DNA of 64,000 nucleotides from Clostridiales bacterium (GTDB lineage Bacteria; Bacillota; Clostridia; Oscillospirales; Oscillospiraceae): NCBI GenBank assembly GCA_022786995.1, contig JALFUW010000018.1, positions 17,086 to 81,085 of the forward strand, read 5' to 3'. Shown piece by piece: positions 18,210 to 28,143 of this stretch (position 1 is its first letter; each line of letters starts with the position of its first letter). The notes under the pieces were generated by a model. It saw only the letters and a program-made list of their open reading frames with translations, ran no database searches and was not told where the DNA came from. The position numbers and the translations under genes were made by a program.

Positions 18210-18786
18210 AATCAGGGAAGCGATTGTGGTAGAAGGGCGCTATGACAAAAACACCCTGTCTCAGATTGTGGACGCGCCGATTCTGGAAACCTCCGGCTTT
18301 GGCATTTTCAAGGATAAGGAGCAGATGTCTCTGCTGCGCCGGATAGCGGAGCGTCGGGGACTGATTGTTTTTACGGATTCAGACGGTGCGGGTTTTGTGA
18401 TTCGCAACCACATCAAAAGCGCGATTCCCGGGAAATACCTGAAACACGCCTATATCCCGGATGTGTACGGGAAGGAAAAGCGCAAGTCCACTCCCGGAAA
18501 AGAGGGAAAACTGGGTGTCGAGGGCCTGTCCCCGGAGATTCTGCTGGATTCCCTGCGCCGCGCCGGAGCCACCATCGAAGGAGAGAATTCCCCGGGAAAC
18601 AAAGGGATTACCAAGCAGGATTTGATGGCCCGGGGCCTGTCCGGCGGAGCAAATGCCAGTGAAAAGCGGCTGGCTCTTCTGAAAAAACTGGGCCTGCCGC
18701 AGCGCATGAGTGCCAACGCCATGCTCCAGGCGCTGAATCTGCTTTGCTCTCTGGAAGAATTGGATGCCATATTGGAACAAACGTGA
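18202..18786 (+). CDS. rnmV: Ribonuclease M5
   Basis: RNase M5 trims 5S rRNA precursor with ribosomal protein L18. The 194-residue protein has an N-terminal Toprim domain: the glutamate of EAIVVEGRYDK and the acidic FTDSDGAG are the metal-binding residues. The C-terminal half is the DUF4093 region found in this enzyme. It overlaps holA by eight bases with GGAGG inside holA, so the two are coupled. Confidence 0.92.
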   Translation: MLKIREAIVVEGRYDKNTLSQIVDAPILETSGFGIFKDKEQMSLLRRIAERRGLIVFTDSDGAGFVIRNHIKSAIPGKYLKHAYIPDVYGKEKRKSTPGKEGKLGVEGLSPEILLDSLRRAGATIEGENSPGNKGITKQDLMARGLSGGANASEKRLALLKKLGLPQRMSANAMLQALNLLCSLEELDAILEQT

Positions 18787-18798
18787 TGGAGTAAAACC

Positions 18799-20661
18799 AT
18801 GGTAGATATACAGGTAACGAATCTGACAAAATTTTTTGTCATCGGGGAAAACCTGCTGGAAAACCTGACCTTTGAGATACAGGAAGGGGAGTGTGTGGCC
18901 ATCTTGGGCCGCAACGGCTGCGGAAAGACGACCCTTTTCAATATCCTCACCGGGCAGATGGATTATGATTCCGGCGAGGTCTATGTTAACCCAAACAAAA
19001 AACTGGGCCTGATCTCTCAGATTCCCCGGTTCCCGGAGGGGTTTACCGTTGAAGATGTACTGCGTTCCGCGTTTGCGGATATTCTGCGGGTGCGTCAAAA
19101 GATGGAACTGCTGGAACGCGAAATGGCGAACGGCGCTACCGATGCGCAGCTTCGGGAATATGATGCCCTGACCAATCGGTTTCAGACCGGCGGCGGCTAT
19201 GACATGGACGTGGAAGTGGACAAAATCTGCAACGGCCTTGGCATCACGCCGGAGCAGCGTAGTCAGGAATTTTCCAGTCTGTCCGGCGGCGAGAAAACCA
19301 GAGTGAATCTTGCCCGTCTTCTGCTTGAAAAAACGGACATTCTGCTGCTGGATGAGCCGACGAACCATCTGGACTTAAACAGTGTGGAGTGGCTGGAGCA
19401 GTACATCAACACCTTCAAGGGTACGGTTCTGACCATCTCTCATGACCGCTATTTCATCGATCAGGTTGCCGACCGAGTCATTGAGATCACGGAAGGCCAC
19501 GCAGAGTTCTACTCCGGCAACTATTCCTTCTATATGGACGAAAAACAGGCGCGCTTCGACCTGCAATTAAAGCAGTATGAGCAGGAGCAGGCTAAGCTCA
19601 GGCAGCTTGGCTACACCGTGGAGCGGATGAAAGGGTGGGGTATCAACAACCGAACCCTGTACCGCCGTGCCATGTCCATCCAGCACCGCATGGAGCGCAT
19701 TCGTAAGACGGAAAAGCCCAAAAAAGAGCGGACTATGAAGGCCTCCTTCGGAGAAAAGGAGTTTTCCGGGGATATTGTGTTCAAAATGAAAAATGTCTCC
19801 AAGTCCTTTGGAGACAGAGTGCTGTTTTCTGACGTGAATCTGACAGTCGAGGGCGGCGAGCGGATTGCGCTGCTGGGCGATAACGGCACGGGAAAGACCA
19901 CCTTCATCAGGTGCCTTTTGGGGGATGAGGACTGCGCCGGAAAGATCCAGTTCGGCCCAACGGTAAAATTTGGATACCTTCCCCAGATCATCCACTTTGA
20001 CCACCCGGAGCGCAGCCTGTATGACACCATGCTCTACGAGAAGAACTGCACCCCGCAGACAGCCCGTGACCGTCTGGGCGCGTTTCTGTTTCAGGGTGAG
20101 GATGTGTTCAAGCAGGTGGGCAATCTCTCTGGCGGCGAACAGTCCCGTCTGCGGTTGTGTATGCTGATGGATGAGAAGATCAACCTTCTGATTCTGGACG
20201 AGCCGACGAACCATCTGGATATTGCCTCCCGGGAGTGGGTGGAAGCCGCCATCGAGGAGTTTGAGGGCGTGCTGCTGTTTGTATCCCACGACCGTTACTT
20301 TATTGAGAAATTCGCCGAGCGCATCTGGCTTTTGGAGGACGGCACCATTCGGGATTTTCCCTGCGGCTATCAGAAGTACCGTTCTATTCTGGAACACGAG
20401 GCGGCGGCAAAGCCTGTTATCTCCTCTGCGCCTAAGCCCAAAAAAGAGAAGCCCAAGGGTGGCACCAAGGACACAGACAAGCTCATCCGCCGTTTAGAAC
20501 GGGAGATCGAAAAGCAGGAAGCCCTGATTGCGCAGTTGGAAGAAAAAATCGAAGCCTCTGCCGCCGACTATCAGGAGCTGACCCGACTTTTGAACGAAAA
20601 GGAGGGGGCGGAAGCGGTACTGATGGATTTGATGGAGCAATGGGACGCGGCGCAGGAGTGA
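18799..20661 (+). CDS. ABC-F family ribosome-associated ATPase
   Basis: This soluble 620-residue protein has two ABC ATPase domains and no membrane segment. First Walker A GRNGCGKTTLF with signature LSGGEKTRVNLARLL; second GDNGTGKTTFI with NLSGGEQSRLRLC. Both have LLDEPTNHLDL-type Walker B motifs. The linker of about 80 residues between them is the P-site tRNA interaction motif, and the C terminus is a coiled coil (about residues 560-615). The layout resembles YdiF/Uup-like translation factors; a drug-resistance role cannot be excluded. Confidence 0.9.
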   Translation: MVDIQVTNLTKFFVIGENLLENLTFEIQEGECVAILGRNGCGKTTLFNILTGQMDYDSGEVYVNPNKKLGLISQIPRFPEGFTVEDVLRSAFADILRVRQKMELLEREMANGATDAQLREYDALTNRFQTGGGYDMDVEVDKICNGLGITPEQRSQEFSSLSGGEKTRVNLARLLLEKTDILLLDEPTNHLDLNSVEWLEQYINTFKGTVLTISHDRYFIDQVADRVIEITEGHAEFYSGNYSFYMDEKQARFDLQLKQYEQEQAKLRQLGYTVERMKGWGINNRTLYRRAMSIQHRMERIRKTEKPKKERTMKASFGEKEFSGDIVFKMKNVSKSFGDRVLFSDVNLTVEGGERIALLGDNGTGKTTFIRCLLGDEDCAGKIQFGPTVKFGYLPQIIHFDHPERSLYDTMLYEKNCTPQTARDRLGAFLFQGEDVFKQVGNLSGGEQSRLRLCMLMDEKINLLILDEPTNHLDIASREWVEAAIEEFEGVLLFVSHDRYFIEKFAERIWLLEDGTIRDFPCGYQKYRSILEHEAAAKPVISSAPKPKKEKPKGGTKDTDKLIRRLEREIEKQEALIAQLEEKIEASAADYQELTRLLNEKEGAEAVLMDLMEQWDAAQE

Positions 20662-20666
20662 AGGAA

Positions 20667-21242
20667 ATGAGACATCAGGGCACCAAGACCATTGAAACGC
20701 AAAGGCTGATCCTTCGACGGTTTACCGTGGAGGACGCGCCTGCCACGTACCGTAACTGGGCCTCAGATTCGGAAGTGACAAAATACCTGACCTGGCCCAC
20801 GCACAGCAGTGTGGAGATCAGTCACCAGATTTTGCTTGACTGGACTGGCCAGTATGCGGACAGCACCTTCTACCAGTGGGCCATCGTTCCAAAGGAATTG
20901 GGAGAACCTGTTGGCTCCATTGGCGTAGTGCGTCTGAACGAACAAGCCCAGCTTGTGCATATTGGCTACTGCATCGGCACAAACTGGTGGCATAGGGGGA
21001 TCACCTCTGAGGCTATGCAGGCGGTCATGAATTACCTATTTGATGAAGTGGGCGTAAACCGGGTGGAATCCCGTCACGATCCCCGCAATCCAAATTCCGG
21101 GGCAGTCATGCGAAAGTGCGGCATGAAATTCGAAGGTACTCTGCGTCAATCCGACTGGAACAATCAGGGCATCTGCGACGCAAGCTGGTATGGTTTGGTG
21201 GCCGAGGAACGCGATTTGTCAAAAAGTGTAGTTGACAGGTAA
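20667..21242 (+). CDS. GNAT-family N-acetyltransferase (RimJ/RimL-like)
   Basis: The 191-residue protein has the RimJ-type start ETQRLILRRFTVEDA and the acetyl-CoA loop region IGYCIGTNWWHRGITSEAM, ending with NPNSGAVMRKCGMKFEGTLR, all typical of protein or small-molecule N-acetyltransferases. ATG 20667 sits behind AGGAGTGAAGGAA and close to the end of the ABC-F gene, so it is probably co-transcribed. The substrate is unknown. Confidence 0.85.
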   Translation: MRHQGTKTIETQRLILRRFTVEDAPATYRNWASDSEVTKYLTWPTHSSVEISHQILLDWTGQYADSTFYQWAIVPKELGEPVGSIGVVRLNEQAQLVHIGYCIGTNWWHRGITSEAMQAVMNYLFDEVGVNRVESRHDPRNPNSGAVMRKCGMKFEGTLRQSDWNNQGICDASWYGLVAEERDLSKSVVDR

Positions 21243-21259
21243 GAAACAAATGCTATAAT
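21232..21259 (+). promoter_or_regulatory. Promoter of the Mrp-type ATPase gene
   Basis: TTGACA and TATAAT with 16-base spacing and an extended TGC before the -10; the -35 lies within the last codons of the acetyltransferase gene. Confidence 0.82.
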
Positions 21260-21293
21260 AGATGACATATGACGAAAAAAGGAGAGAACAAAC

Positions 21294-22115
21294 ATGAGTT
21301 CTTGTAGCGGAAACTGCTCTTCCTGCGGTTCTGATTGCGCAGACCGCAAGGAAGAAAGTCTTCTGGCAGAGCTGAATCCCCATTCCAGCGTGAAAAAGGT
21401 AATTGCTGTTGTGTCCGGCAAGGGCGGCGTGGGTAAGTCCACCGTCACAGCCATGCTGGCGGTTGCTATGGCCCGTCAGGGCAAGAAGGTGGCCGTGCTG
21501 GACGCGGATATCACCGGCCCCTCCGCACCCACGGCTTTCGGTGTCAATGAATGTCAGGGAGCCAATGAGGACGGTCTGTTCCCGGCACTGACCAGGGGAG
21601 GCATTCAGGTTATGTCCATCAACCTGCTGTTAGACAACCCTGCCGATCCTGTTGTGTGGCGCGGCCCTGTCATCGCCGGCGCGGTGAAGCAGTTCTGGAC
21701 CGATGTGATCTGGGAAGACGTGGACTATATGTTCGTAGATATGCCTCCCGGAACCGGCGACGTGCCCCTGACTGTATTCCAGAGCCTGCCTATCGACGGC
21801 GTGGTCATTGTTACCACCCCCCAGGATCTGGTGTCTATGATCGTTGCCAAAGCTGTGAAGATGGCCAACATGATGCATATTCCTGTGCTGGGCTTCGTTG
21901 AGAACTACTCCTATCTGGAGTGCCCGGACTGCGGCAAAAAGATTGAAGTCTTCGGCAAGTCCCATATCAATGAGATTGCCGCAAAGTTTGAGCTGCCTGT
22001 GCTGGCAAAGCTGCCCATCGACCCGTCTGTAGCGGAAGCCTACGACAATGGCTTGATGGAAACCGTGAATACCGATGCGGTGGGTAGCGTGATTGATGCT
22101 ATTTTGAAAGCGTAG
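21294..22115 (+). CDS. Mrp/NBP35-family iron-sulfur carrier ATPase
   Basis: This 273-residue P-loop ATPase delivers Fe-S clusters to apoproteins. The deviant Walker A is [15 protein letters not shown], with [12 protein letters not shown] following; the CxxC pair ECPDCGKK near residue 207 bridges the cluster in the dimer. The N terminus carries an additional cysteine cluster ([12 protein letters not shown]), as in Nbp35-type proteins, which may hold a second cluster. It is a single-gene unit with its own promoter and terminator. Confidence 0.92.
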   Translation: MSSCSGNCSSCGSDCADRKEESLLAELNPHSSVKKVIAVVSGKGGVGKSTVTAMLAVAMARQGKKVAVLDADITGPSAPTAFGVNECQGANEDGLFPALTRGGIQVMSINLLLDNPADPVVWRGPVIAGAVKQFWTDVIWEDVDYMFVDMPPGTGDVPLTVFQSLPIDGVVIVTTPQDLVSMIVAKAVKMANMMHIPVLGFVENYSYLECPDCGKKIEVFGKSHINEIAAKFELPVLAKLPIDPSVAEAYDNGLMETVNTDAVGSVIDAILKA

Positions 22116-22122
22116 AAAATGG

Positions 22123-22147
22123 AAAACCCGGCGGCTGCCGGGTTTTT
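22123..22147 (+). terminator. Terminator after the Mrp-type gene
   Basis: AAAACCCGGC-GGCT-GCCGGGTTTTT, a strong short hairpin with T tract. Confidence 0.85.
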
Positions 22148-22240
22148 CTTATGGGAAAAAGGAGAAATAACAGTAGCTTTCTATTGGAAAATATGCTACA
22201 ATACCCCGAGAGTATCGCAAATACGAAAGGAAGTTGCGCA

Positions 22241-23287
22241 TTGGTAACGAACGAGAATGCAGGCCTGCAAACAAGGGATTACTGGTATGACCTGCCGGAG
22301 GAGCTGATTGCCCAGACCCCTCTGCAAAAGCGGGATACCTCCCGGCTGATGGTACTGAACCGTGAGACAGGGGAGATCAGCCATAAGCATTTTTACGATA
22401 TCGTGGACTATCTGAACCCCGGCGACTGTCTGGTGATGAATGATTCCCGGGTATTGCCCGCAAGACTTTTGGGCCACCGCCCCACCGGCGGTGCTGTAGA
22501 GGTGCTGCTTCTGCGGGACTTGGGAGACAACCGTTGGGAGTGCCTGTGCAAGCCTGGCCGGAAAATGCTGCCCGGAAATGAGGTTAGCTTTGGAAACGGC
22601 GAATTAAAGGCAGTTGTTCGGGAGGTTCAGGAGGATGGGAACCGGGTTGTAGAATTCTTCTACGAAGGAATCTTCCTTGAAGTTCTCGAAAGGCTTGGCA
22701 AAATGCCCCTGCCGCCCTATATTAAGGCGGAGCTGGTAGATCAGGAACGATATCAGACAGTATACTCCCGCGAGGTCGGCTCCGCGGCAGCACCCACAGC
22801 CGGACTGCACTTTACAAACGAATTATTGGAAAAAGTCCGTGAGAAGGGCGTAAAGACCGCGTTTGTCACCCTTCATGTTGGACTTGGAACCTTCCGGCCT
22901 GTGAAGGCGGATACCATTCTGGAGCACCATATGCACTCTGAGCTGTGCATGATGAACGATGAAACCGCCCGCATTCTGAATGAGACCAGACAAAACGGCG
23001 GACGGATCATCTGCGTCGGCACCACCTCCTGCCGAACGCTGGAATCTCTGGCGGGGGAGGACGGCGCCTTTACCGCCGGTTCCAAGTGGACGGATATCTT
23101 TATCTACCCCGGCTACACCTTCAGGGCCATGGATGGCCTGATTACCAACTTCCATCTGCCGGAGAGTACGCTGGTGATGCTGGTATCGGCCTTTGCCGGG
23201 CGGGAGCGTGTGCTGAACGCCTACGCCGAGGCGGTGAAGGAGCGTTACCGCTTCTTCAGCTTTGGGGATGCTATGTGTATTATGTGA
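22241..23287 (+). CDS. queA: S-adenosylmethionine:tRNA ribosyltransferase-isomerase
   Basis: QueA adds the cyclopentene-bearing moiety of SAM to preQ1 in tRNA, making epoxyqueuosine. Family motifs are [15 protein letters not shown] at the N terminus, [12 protein letters not shown], and the C-terminal [15 protein letters not shown]. The track starts at 22151, but TTG 22241, seven bases behind AAAGGAAG, gives 348 residues, close to the usual length, so I prefer it. A likely extended -10 promoter (TGCTACAAT) ends at 22202. It is followed by tgt in a queuosine operon. Confidence 0.93.
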   Translation: MVTNENAGLQTRDYWYDLPEELIAQTPLQKRDTSRLMVLNRETGEISHKHFYDIVDYLNPGDCLVMNDSRVLPARLLGHRPTGGAVEVLLLRDLGDNRWECLCKPGRKMLPGNEVSFGNGELKAVVREVQEDGNRVVEFFYEGIFLEVLERLGKMPLPPYIKAELVDQERYQTVYSREVGSAAAPTAGLHFTNELLEKVREKGVKTAFVTLHVGLGTFRPVKADTILEHHMHSELCMMNDETARILNETRQNGGRIICVGTTSCRTLESLAGEDGAFTAGSKWTDIFIYPGYTFRAMDGLITNFHLPESTLVMLVSAFAGRERVLNAYAEAVKERYRFFSFGDAMCIM

Positions 23288-23294
23288 GGTAACT

Positions 23295-24425
23295 ATGTTT
23301 GAGCTGAAAAAGACGGAAGGGAATGCACGGCGGGGTGTGTTTACCTGCGCTCATGGAACTGTCCAGACCCCTGTATTTATGAACGTGGGCACACAGGGTG
23401 CCATCAAGGGCGCACTGAGCGCGGAGGACCTGAAAAACATCGGCTGTCAGGTGGAATTATCCAATACCTATCATTTGCACCTGCGGCCCACGGACAAGGT
23501 CGTCCGTGAAATGGGCGGCCTGCATAAATTTATGACCTGGGATGGCCCAATCCTGACGGATTCCGGCGGCTTCCAGGTGTTCAGCCTGTCTTCTCTGCGA
23601 AAAATAAAAGAAGAAGGCGTCTACTTCGCTTCTCACATCGACGGACGAAAGATCTTTATGGGGCCGGAGGAAAGCATGCAGATTCAGTCCAATCTGGGCA
23701 GCGATATCTGTATGGCCTTTGACGAGTGTATTGAAAATCCGTCCCCCCGGGATTATGTAAAGCAGAGCATTGACCGAACCTATCGTTGGCTGGTTCGGTG
23801 CAAGCAGGAGAACGCACGGCTGAACAGCCTGCCGGATACCGTGAATCCCCAGCAGATGCTGTGGGGCATCAACCAGGGCGGCACCTACGCTGATCTCCGT
23901 GTGGAGCATATGAAGCGTATTGCCGACCTGGATCTGCCCGGCTACGCCATCGGCGGCCTTGCGGTAGGGGAAACGGCTCAGGAGATGTACGATATCATTG
24001 AGTCGGTTGAGCCCTATATGCCCGCGGACAAGACCCGTTACCTTATGGGTGTGGGCACACCAACCAACATCATCGAGGCGGTTGCCCGGGGTGTGGACTT
24101 CTTCGACTGTGTCATGCCTGCCCGGAATGCCCGTCATGCCCGCCTGAACACTTGGGAGGGTGCCATCAATCTGAAAAACGCCAAATACATGACCGATGAG
24201 CGGCCGATTGATCCCGAATGCGACTGTCCCGTGTGCCGCAGGTTCAGCCGGGCATATATCCGGCATCTGTTTGTGGCGGAGGAAATGCTGGCCATGCGTC
24301 TTGCGGTGATGCACAACCTGTATTTCTACAATAAGCTGATGGAGCGAATCCGTCAGGCTCTGGATGAGGGCACCTTCTCCCAATTCCGGGCGGAGTATTC
24401 CGAGAAATTGGCCAGAAGAATCTAA
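23295..24425 (+). CDS. tgt: Queuine/preQ1 tRNA-ribosyltransferase
   Basis: Tgt swaps guanine-34 of GUN-anticodon tRNAs for preQ1. The 376-residue protein has the active-site aspartate in LTDSGGFQVFSL, the nucleophile region DFFDCVMPARNARHAR, and a C-terminal zinc site (C-x-C-x2-C in CDCPVC with a later His). ATG 23295 follows GTGAGGTAAC just after the queA stop; the track start at 23262 lies within queA. Confidence 0.96.
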   Translation: MFELKKTEGNARRGVFTCAHGTVQTPVFMNVGTQGAIKGALSAEDLKNIGCQVELSNTYHLHLRPTDKVVREMGGLHKFMTWDGPILTDSGGFQVFSLSSLRKIKEEGVYFASHIDGRKIFMGPEESMQIQSNLGSDICMAFDECIENPSPRDYVKQSIDRTYRWLVRCKQENARLNSLPDTVNPQQMLWGINQGGTYADLRVEHMKRIADLDLPGYAIGGLAVGETAQEMYDIIESVEPYMPADKTRYLMGVGTPTNIIEAVARGVDFFDCVMPARNARHARLNTWEGAINLKNAKYMTDERPIDPECDCPVCRRFSRAYIRHLFVAEEMLAMRLAVMHNLYFYNKLMERIRQALDEGTFSQFRAEYSEKLARRI

Positions 24426-24433
24426 AGAAGTCC

Positions 24434-24461
24434 TTGCAATTTGCGTGAACAATGCTATAAT
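24434..24461 (+). promoter_or_regulatory. Promoter of yajC
   Basis: TTGCAA and TATAAT with 16-base spacing and TGC before the -10; almost the same as the promoter at 21232. Confidence 0.8.
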
Positions 24462-24496
24462 AGACACGTTATTACACACACGAAGGAGTTTTACCA

Positions 24497-24871
24497 ATGA
24501 ATTTACTGACTGCAACCGCAGGCGCCGGCATGGGCAGTACGCTGATCATGATGGTGCTGATGATCGCCATTTTCTACTTCATGCTGATCCGTCCTGAAAA
24601 CAAGCGCAAGAAGGAAGCCGAGCAGATGCGTTCCTCTGTAAAGAAGGGCGACAAGATTACCACCATCGGCGGCATTACCGGCACTGTCGTGGATGTCAAG
24701 GAGACCCGGATCGTTCTGGAGACCGGCGCCGATCAGGTTCGTGTTGAGTTAGAGAAGTGGGCCATTTCCACCAACGAGACCGCTGCCGAAAACGCTAAGG
24801 CGGAAGCCAAGAAGGCACAGGAAGCCAAGGCCAAAGCCAAGGCAGCCAAGAAGGCCGAAAAGAATCAGTAA
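24497..24871 (+). CDS. yajC: Preprotein translocase accessory subunit YajC
   Basis: YajC associates with SecDF at the membrane. The 124-residue protein has one N-terminal transmembrane helix (LIMMVLMIAIFYFMLIRP), the conserved NKRKKEAEQMRSSVKKGDK turn, and the small beta domain with TIGGITGTVVDV. The C terminus is a long Ala/Lys-rich tail (KAKAKAAKKAEK), longer than in many homologues. SecD and SecF are not in the window. Confidence 0.93.
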   Translation: MNLLTATAGAGMGSTLIMMVLMIAIFYFMLIRPENKRKKEAEQMRSSVKKGDKITTIGGITGTVVDVKETRIVLETGADQVRVELEKWAISTNETAAENAKAEAKKAQEAKAKAKAAKKAEKNQ

Positions 24872-24876
24872 CAGCA

Positions 24877-24957
24877 GAAGCCGCCAGGCAAATCGCTTGG
24901 CGGCTTCATAATATCCATTTTCCGATTAAGCGGGGCTTTTCTTTCGAAAAGCCCCGC
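24877..24957. terminator. Two hairpins in the convergent yajC/SH3 lipoprotein gap
   Basis: GAAGCCGCCA...TGGCGGCTTC at 24877-24907 and GCGGGGCTTTT...AAAAGCCCCGC at 24930-24957 are both perfect stems. They probably stop transcription from both sides although neither has a long T tract. Confidence 0.7.
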
Positions 24958-24965
24958 CTGTTCAT

Positions 24966-26333
24966 TTAATCCAGAGTTACATAATCCATGCAGATCCAGC
25001 CGGTGCTGATCTCACCCCAGGTGGTACCATCAACGGTTTCCTGAGAGAGAATTGTCACCTTCGTACCGTATTTCAGGGAACCGACTACATCGTAGTTGGT
25101 ACCGGCGCCGCTGCGAACCCGCAGACCGCTCTCTGTAGAGACAGTAGCCTTCTGACCATCAGTGGAAGAGGCGGAATCGCTATCGGAGGAGCCGGTGCTG
25201 CCGGTATCCACATAAGCCATGCTGATCCAGCCCTTATTGGTGCAGCCCCAGGTTACACCGTCGTAGGTAAACTGCTCCAGAACGGTGACGCTGGCACCCT
25301 CGGCATAAGTACCCACGGAATCATAGTTCTTGCCGGGGCCGCTGCGGATATTCAGACCGCCGCCTGCGGTGATGGTACCCTTGGCGGTATTAGAGCCTGT
25401 GGTGCCGTCCTGATAGACGTAGTTCAGGCTGATCCAGCCCTTGCTGGTGCGGCCCCAGTCGCCGCTCTTTTCCAGAATCTCCACCCGGGCGCCGTAGGAA
25501 TAGCTGCCGAGACTGTCGCTGTCCTTGCTGGCGTCAGCACGGATGTTCAGCTGTTTGGCGGTAACGATGCCACGGAACTGCACAGTGGTGCTGCCGTTGC
25601 CGGTGCTATTGCTGTTATTGGTGGTATTGTCGGTCGTGTTGGAGGGTGTTTCGGTGGTGGTGCCGCTGGTGTTGACGTACTCCATCTTGATCCAGCCCTT
25701 ATTGGTACGGCCCCAGCCATTCTTGGTTTCCAGAATGGTCACCACATCACCCTTGTTATAGGAGCCCTGCACATTGCCATCGGGTTCGCTGCGGATGTTC
25801 AGGTTGTTGACGGTAATAACACCCTTGACATTCAAGGTATCTGTTCCGCTGTCTGTAGGCTCGCTGGCGGCGTTGTTGCCGGCAGGGGTACTGGTGTCGC
25901 CGCCGGTAGGCATCTGACTGGGAATGTCCATTTCAACATAATCCATGACAATCCAGCCTGCCTCGGGGGAGATGATGTAGGCCCAGTTAATGCCGGTGAC
26001 TTCCTCACGGCGGCTGATTTCGACCTTGTCGCCGGCATCCAGCGTGCCAACAATCGTTGCTTCTGTGCTGGGTGAACTGCGAATGTTAATCTGACTGGTT
26101 ACGGTTGCGGTATTCTCGTTGATAGGCTCGGTCGCTTCTGTGGTGGGAGCCTCGGTTTCAGTGGGAGCGGAGGTGTCCGTCAGACTGAGGCCGGGGGTTT
26201 GAGGGGTTGTATCCGCAGGCTCATCCGAAGCCTTCTTGAACAGGCTGCAGCCGGAAAGCAGCGTCGCGGTCAGAGCCGTGGCTAGCAGCAGGCTCAGTGG
26301 TTTCCTGAGGTTGTATGATTGGGAGAAATTCAT
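24966..26333 (-). CDS. Lipoprotein with five bacterial SH3 domains
   Basis: The 455-residue product has a lipoprotein signal peptide with lipobox LLSGC at about residue 29, then a Thr/Pro/Glu-rich linker and five SH3b repeats of about 60 residues. Each repeat has an LNIRS-type motif at the start and GWI.M.YV at the end (for example GGLNIRSGPG and KGWISMAYV). Serine/threonine/asparagine-rich linkers separate them. Such proteins bind cell-wall peptides; no hydrolase domain is fused, so it is probably a wall-anchored binding or scaffold protein. Confidence 0.9.
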   Translation of the reverse strand: MNFSQSYNLRKPLSLLLATALTATLLSGCSLFKKASDEPADTTPQTPGLSLTDTSAPTETEAPTTEATEPINENTATVTSQINIRSSPSTEATIVGTLDAGDKVEISRREEVTGINWAYIISPEAGWIVMDYVEMDIPSQMPTGGDTSTPAGNNAASEPTDSGTDTLNVKGVITVNNLNIRSEPDGNVQGSYNKGDVVTILETKNGWGRTNKGWIKMEYVNTSGTTTETPSNTTDNTTNNSNSTGNGSTTVQFRGIVTAKQLNIRADASKDSDSLGSYSYGARVEILEKSGDWGRTSKGWISLNYVYQDGTTGSNTAKGTITAGGGLNIRSGPGKNYDSVGTYAEGASVTVLEQFTYDGVTWGCTNKGWISMAYVDTGSTGSSDSDSASSTDGQKATVSTESGLRVRSGAGTNYDVVGSLKYGTKVTILSQETVDGTTWGEISTGWICMDYVTLD

Positions 26334-26368
26334 GGGGTTACCTCACTTTCGTCTCATTTCTCGACACT

Positions 26369-26398
26369 ATTATAGCGAACAAGATAGGCTTTTGTCAA
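26369..26398 (-). promoter_or_regulatory. Promoter of the SH3 lipoprotein gene
   Basis: On the - strand TTGACA and TATAAT are separated by 18 bases, about 35 bases upstream of the start codon. Confidence 0.75.
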
Positions 26399-26458
26399 TA
26401 GCGTAAGAATATCTTAAATAATTTCCAAGGAAGATTATGGAAACCTCCGAAGCGGCAC

Positions 26459-26488
26459 TTGACAAGGATAAGGTATCAGTGGTAGAAT
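26459..26488 (+). promoter_or_regulatory. Promoter of the cysS T-box transcript
   Basis: TTGACA and TAGAAT with 18-base spacing. Confidence 0.65.
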
Positions 26489-26496
26489 AACATGTA

Positions 26497-26690
26497 ACTG
26501 AATACCGCTGTGAACGGAAAGAGTAGCGTTTTTCGCCTTTCAGAGAGTTCGGGTCATCGGCTGCAAGCCCGGATATGTGTGGGGAACGGGAAAGTGCATC
26601 CGGGAGCGGAATGATGATAAGTGAGAAATAAGAGTGGAACCGCGGCGAAATCCGCCTCTTGTACATAGGTACAGGGGGCGTTTTTATTTT
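26497..26690 (+). promoter_or_regulatory. T-box leader controlling the cysS operon
   Basis: The T-box sequence AGAGTGGAACCGCGGCG is at 26631-26647, followed by a perfect 12-pair terminator stem (CGCCTCTTGTAC / GTACAGGGGGCG) and TTTTTATTTT ending at 26690. The leader is compact, about 195 nt. Because polA, rimI and tsaD follow cysS without a gap, charging of tRNA-Cys could influence all four genes. Confidence 0.9.
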
Positions 26691-26727
26691 CGATCCCCAA
26701 TTTTTGAAAATAACAGGAGGTTATACG

Positions 26728-28143
26728 ATGTATCTATACAATTCTCTGTCCCACAAGAAGGAACTGTTCGTTCCCAACCATCCCGAGCAGGTAAAAATGT
26801 ACACCTGCGGACCCACGGTGTATCACTATGCCCACATCGGCAACCTGCGCACCTACATCATGGAGGATGTGCTGGAGAAGGCCCTGCGTTATACCGGCTA
26901 CAACGTCAAGCGTGTCATGAACATCACCGATGTAGGTCACCTTGCCTCCGATGCCGACACCGGCGAGGACAAGATGCTCAAGGGTGCCCGTCGGGAACAC
27001 AAGACCGTCATGGAGATCGCAAAATACTATACCGACGCGTTTTTCTCTGACTGCGACAAGCTGAACATCAAGCGGCCTGATGTGGTGGAGCCTGCCACCA
27101 ACTGCATCGACGAGTATATCCATATGGTACAGACCCTGCTGGACAAGGGCAAAGCCTATTTTGCCGGGGGCAACGTGTACTTTGACACCTCTACGCTGGA
27201 TAAATACTACGTCTTCAACGACCACGACGAGGAAGATCTGGCGGTAGGCGTTCGTGAGGGCGTTGAAGAGGACGAAAACAAGAGAAATAAGAATGACTTT
27301 GTGCTCTGGTTTACCAAGTCAAAGTTTGAGGATCAGGCCCTGAAATGGGATTCTCCCTGGGGTGTGGGTTATCCGGGCTGGCACATCGAGTGCTCCTGCA
27401 TTTCCATGAAGCACCTTGGCGATGATCTGGACATCCACTGCGGCGGCATCGACAACGCTTTCCCCCACCATACCAACGAAATCGCTCAGTCCGAAAGCTA
27501 TCTGGGCCATAAGTGGTGCAATTACTGGTTCCATGTTCACCACCTGAATACCGACAACGGCAAAATGTCCAAGTCTAAGGGCGAGTTCCTGACGGTATCC
27601 CTGCTGGAGCAGAAGGGGTATGATCCCATGGCCTACCGCCTGTTCTGCCTGCAGAGCCACTACCGCCGCAATCTGGTGTTCTCCTGGGAGAATCTGGACA
27701 ACGCCGTGGCTGCCTATGAGAAGCTGGTTGCCAAGATCGCGACGCTTAAACAGGAGGGCGAAATCGATCAGGAGGCCTTTGAAAAGCTGAAGGAGCGGTT
27801 TGTGAACGCGCTGAACGGCGATTTGAACACCTCCGTTGCTGTGACGGCTTTGTACGACGTGCTGAAGGCAAAGTGCAATGACGCAACCAAGCTGGCCTTG
27901 ATCGCGGACTTCGACCAGGTGTTGTCTCTGAATCTGCTGGCTGCTGCCGAGAAGCTCAACAAGGCAAAGGCCGAGGAGGAGGCCGCCAACGCCGATCCTG
28001 AGATCGACGCGCTGGTTGCTGCCCGGACGGAGGCCAAGAAGGCAAAGAATTTTGCGGAGGCAGACCGAATCCGCGATGAATTGAAGGCCCGGGGCATTGA
28101 GATCATCGATACACCTCAGGGCGCCAAGTGGAGAAAAGTATGA
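26728..28143 (+). CDS. cysS: Cysteinyl-tRNA synthetase
   Basis: This class I synthetase of 471 residues charges tRNA-Cys. The zinc-site cysteine is in KMYTCGPTVYHYAHIGNLR, which also contains the HIGH-equivalent motif; the second zinc region is GWHIECSCIS and the KMSKS motif is GKMSKSKGEF. ATG 26728 follows ACAGGAGG; the track extension from 26659 lies in the T-box terminator. Its stop overlaps the polA start (ATGA). Confidence 0.97.
   Translation: MYLYNSLSHKKELFVPNHPEQVKMYTCGPTVYHYAHIGNLRTYIMEDVLEKALRYTGYNVKRVMNITDVGHLASDADTGEDKMLKGARREHKTVMEIAKYYTDAFFSDCDKLNIKRPDVVEPATNCIDEYIHMVQTLLDKGKAYFAGGNVYFDTSTLDKYYVFNDHDEEDLAVGVREGVEEDENKRNKNDFVLWFTKSKFEDQALKWDSPWGVGYPGWHIECSCISMKHLGDDLDIHCGGIDNAFPHHTNEIAQSESYLGHKWCNYWFHVHHLNTDNGKMSKSKGEFLTVSLLEQKGYDPMAYRLFCLQSHYRRNLVFSWENLDNAVAAYEKLVAKIATLKQEGEIDQEAFEKLKERFVNALNGDLNTSVAVTALYDVLKAKCNDATKLALIADFDQVLSLNLLAAAEKLNKAKAEEEAANADPEIDALVAARTEAKKAKNFAEADRIRDELKARGIEIIDTPQGAKWRKV

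Noticed and set aside
24966-26333. CRISPR-like repetition
   Set aside because: The periodic similarity is at protein level (five SH3 domains); no array of identical repeats with spacers exists here or elsewhere in the window.
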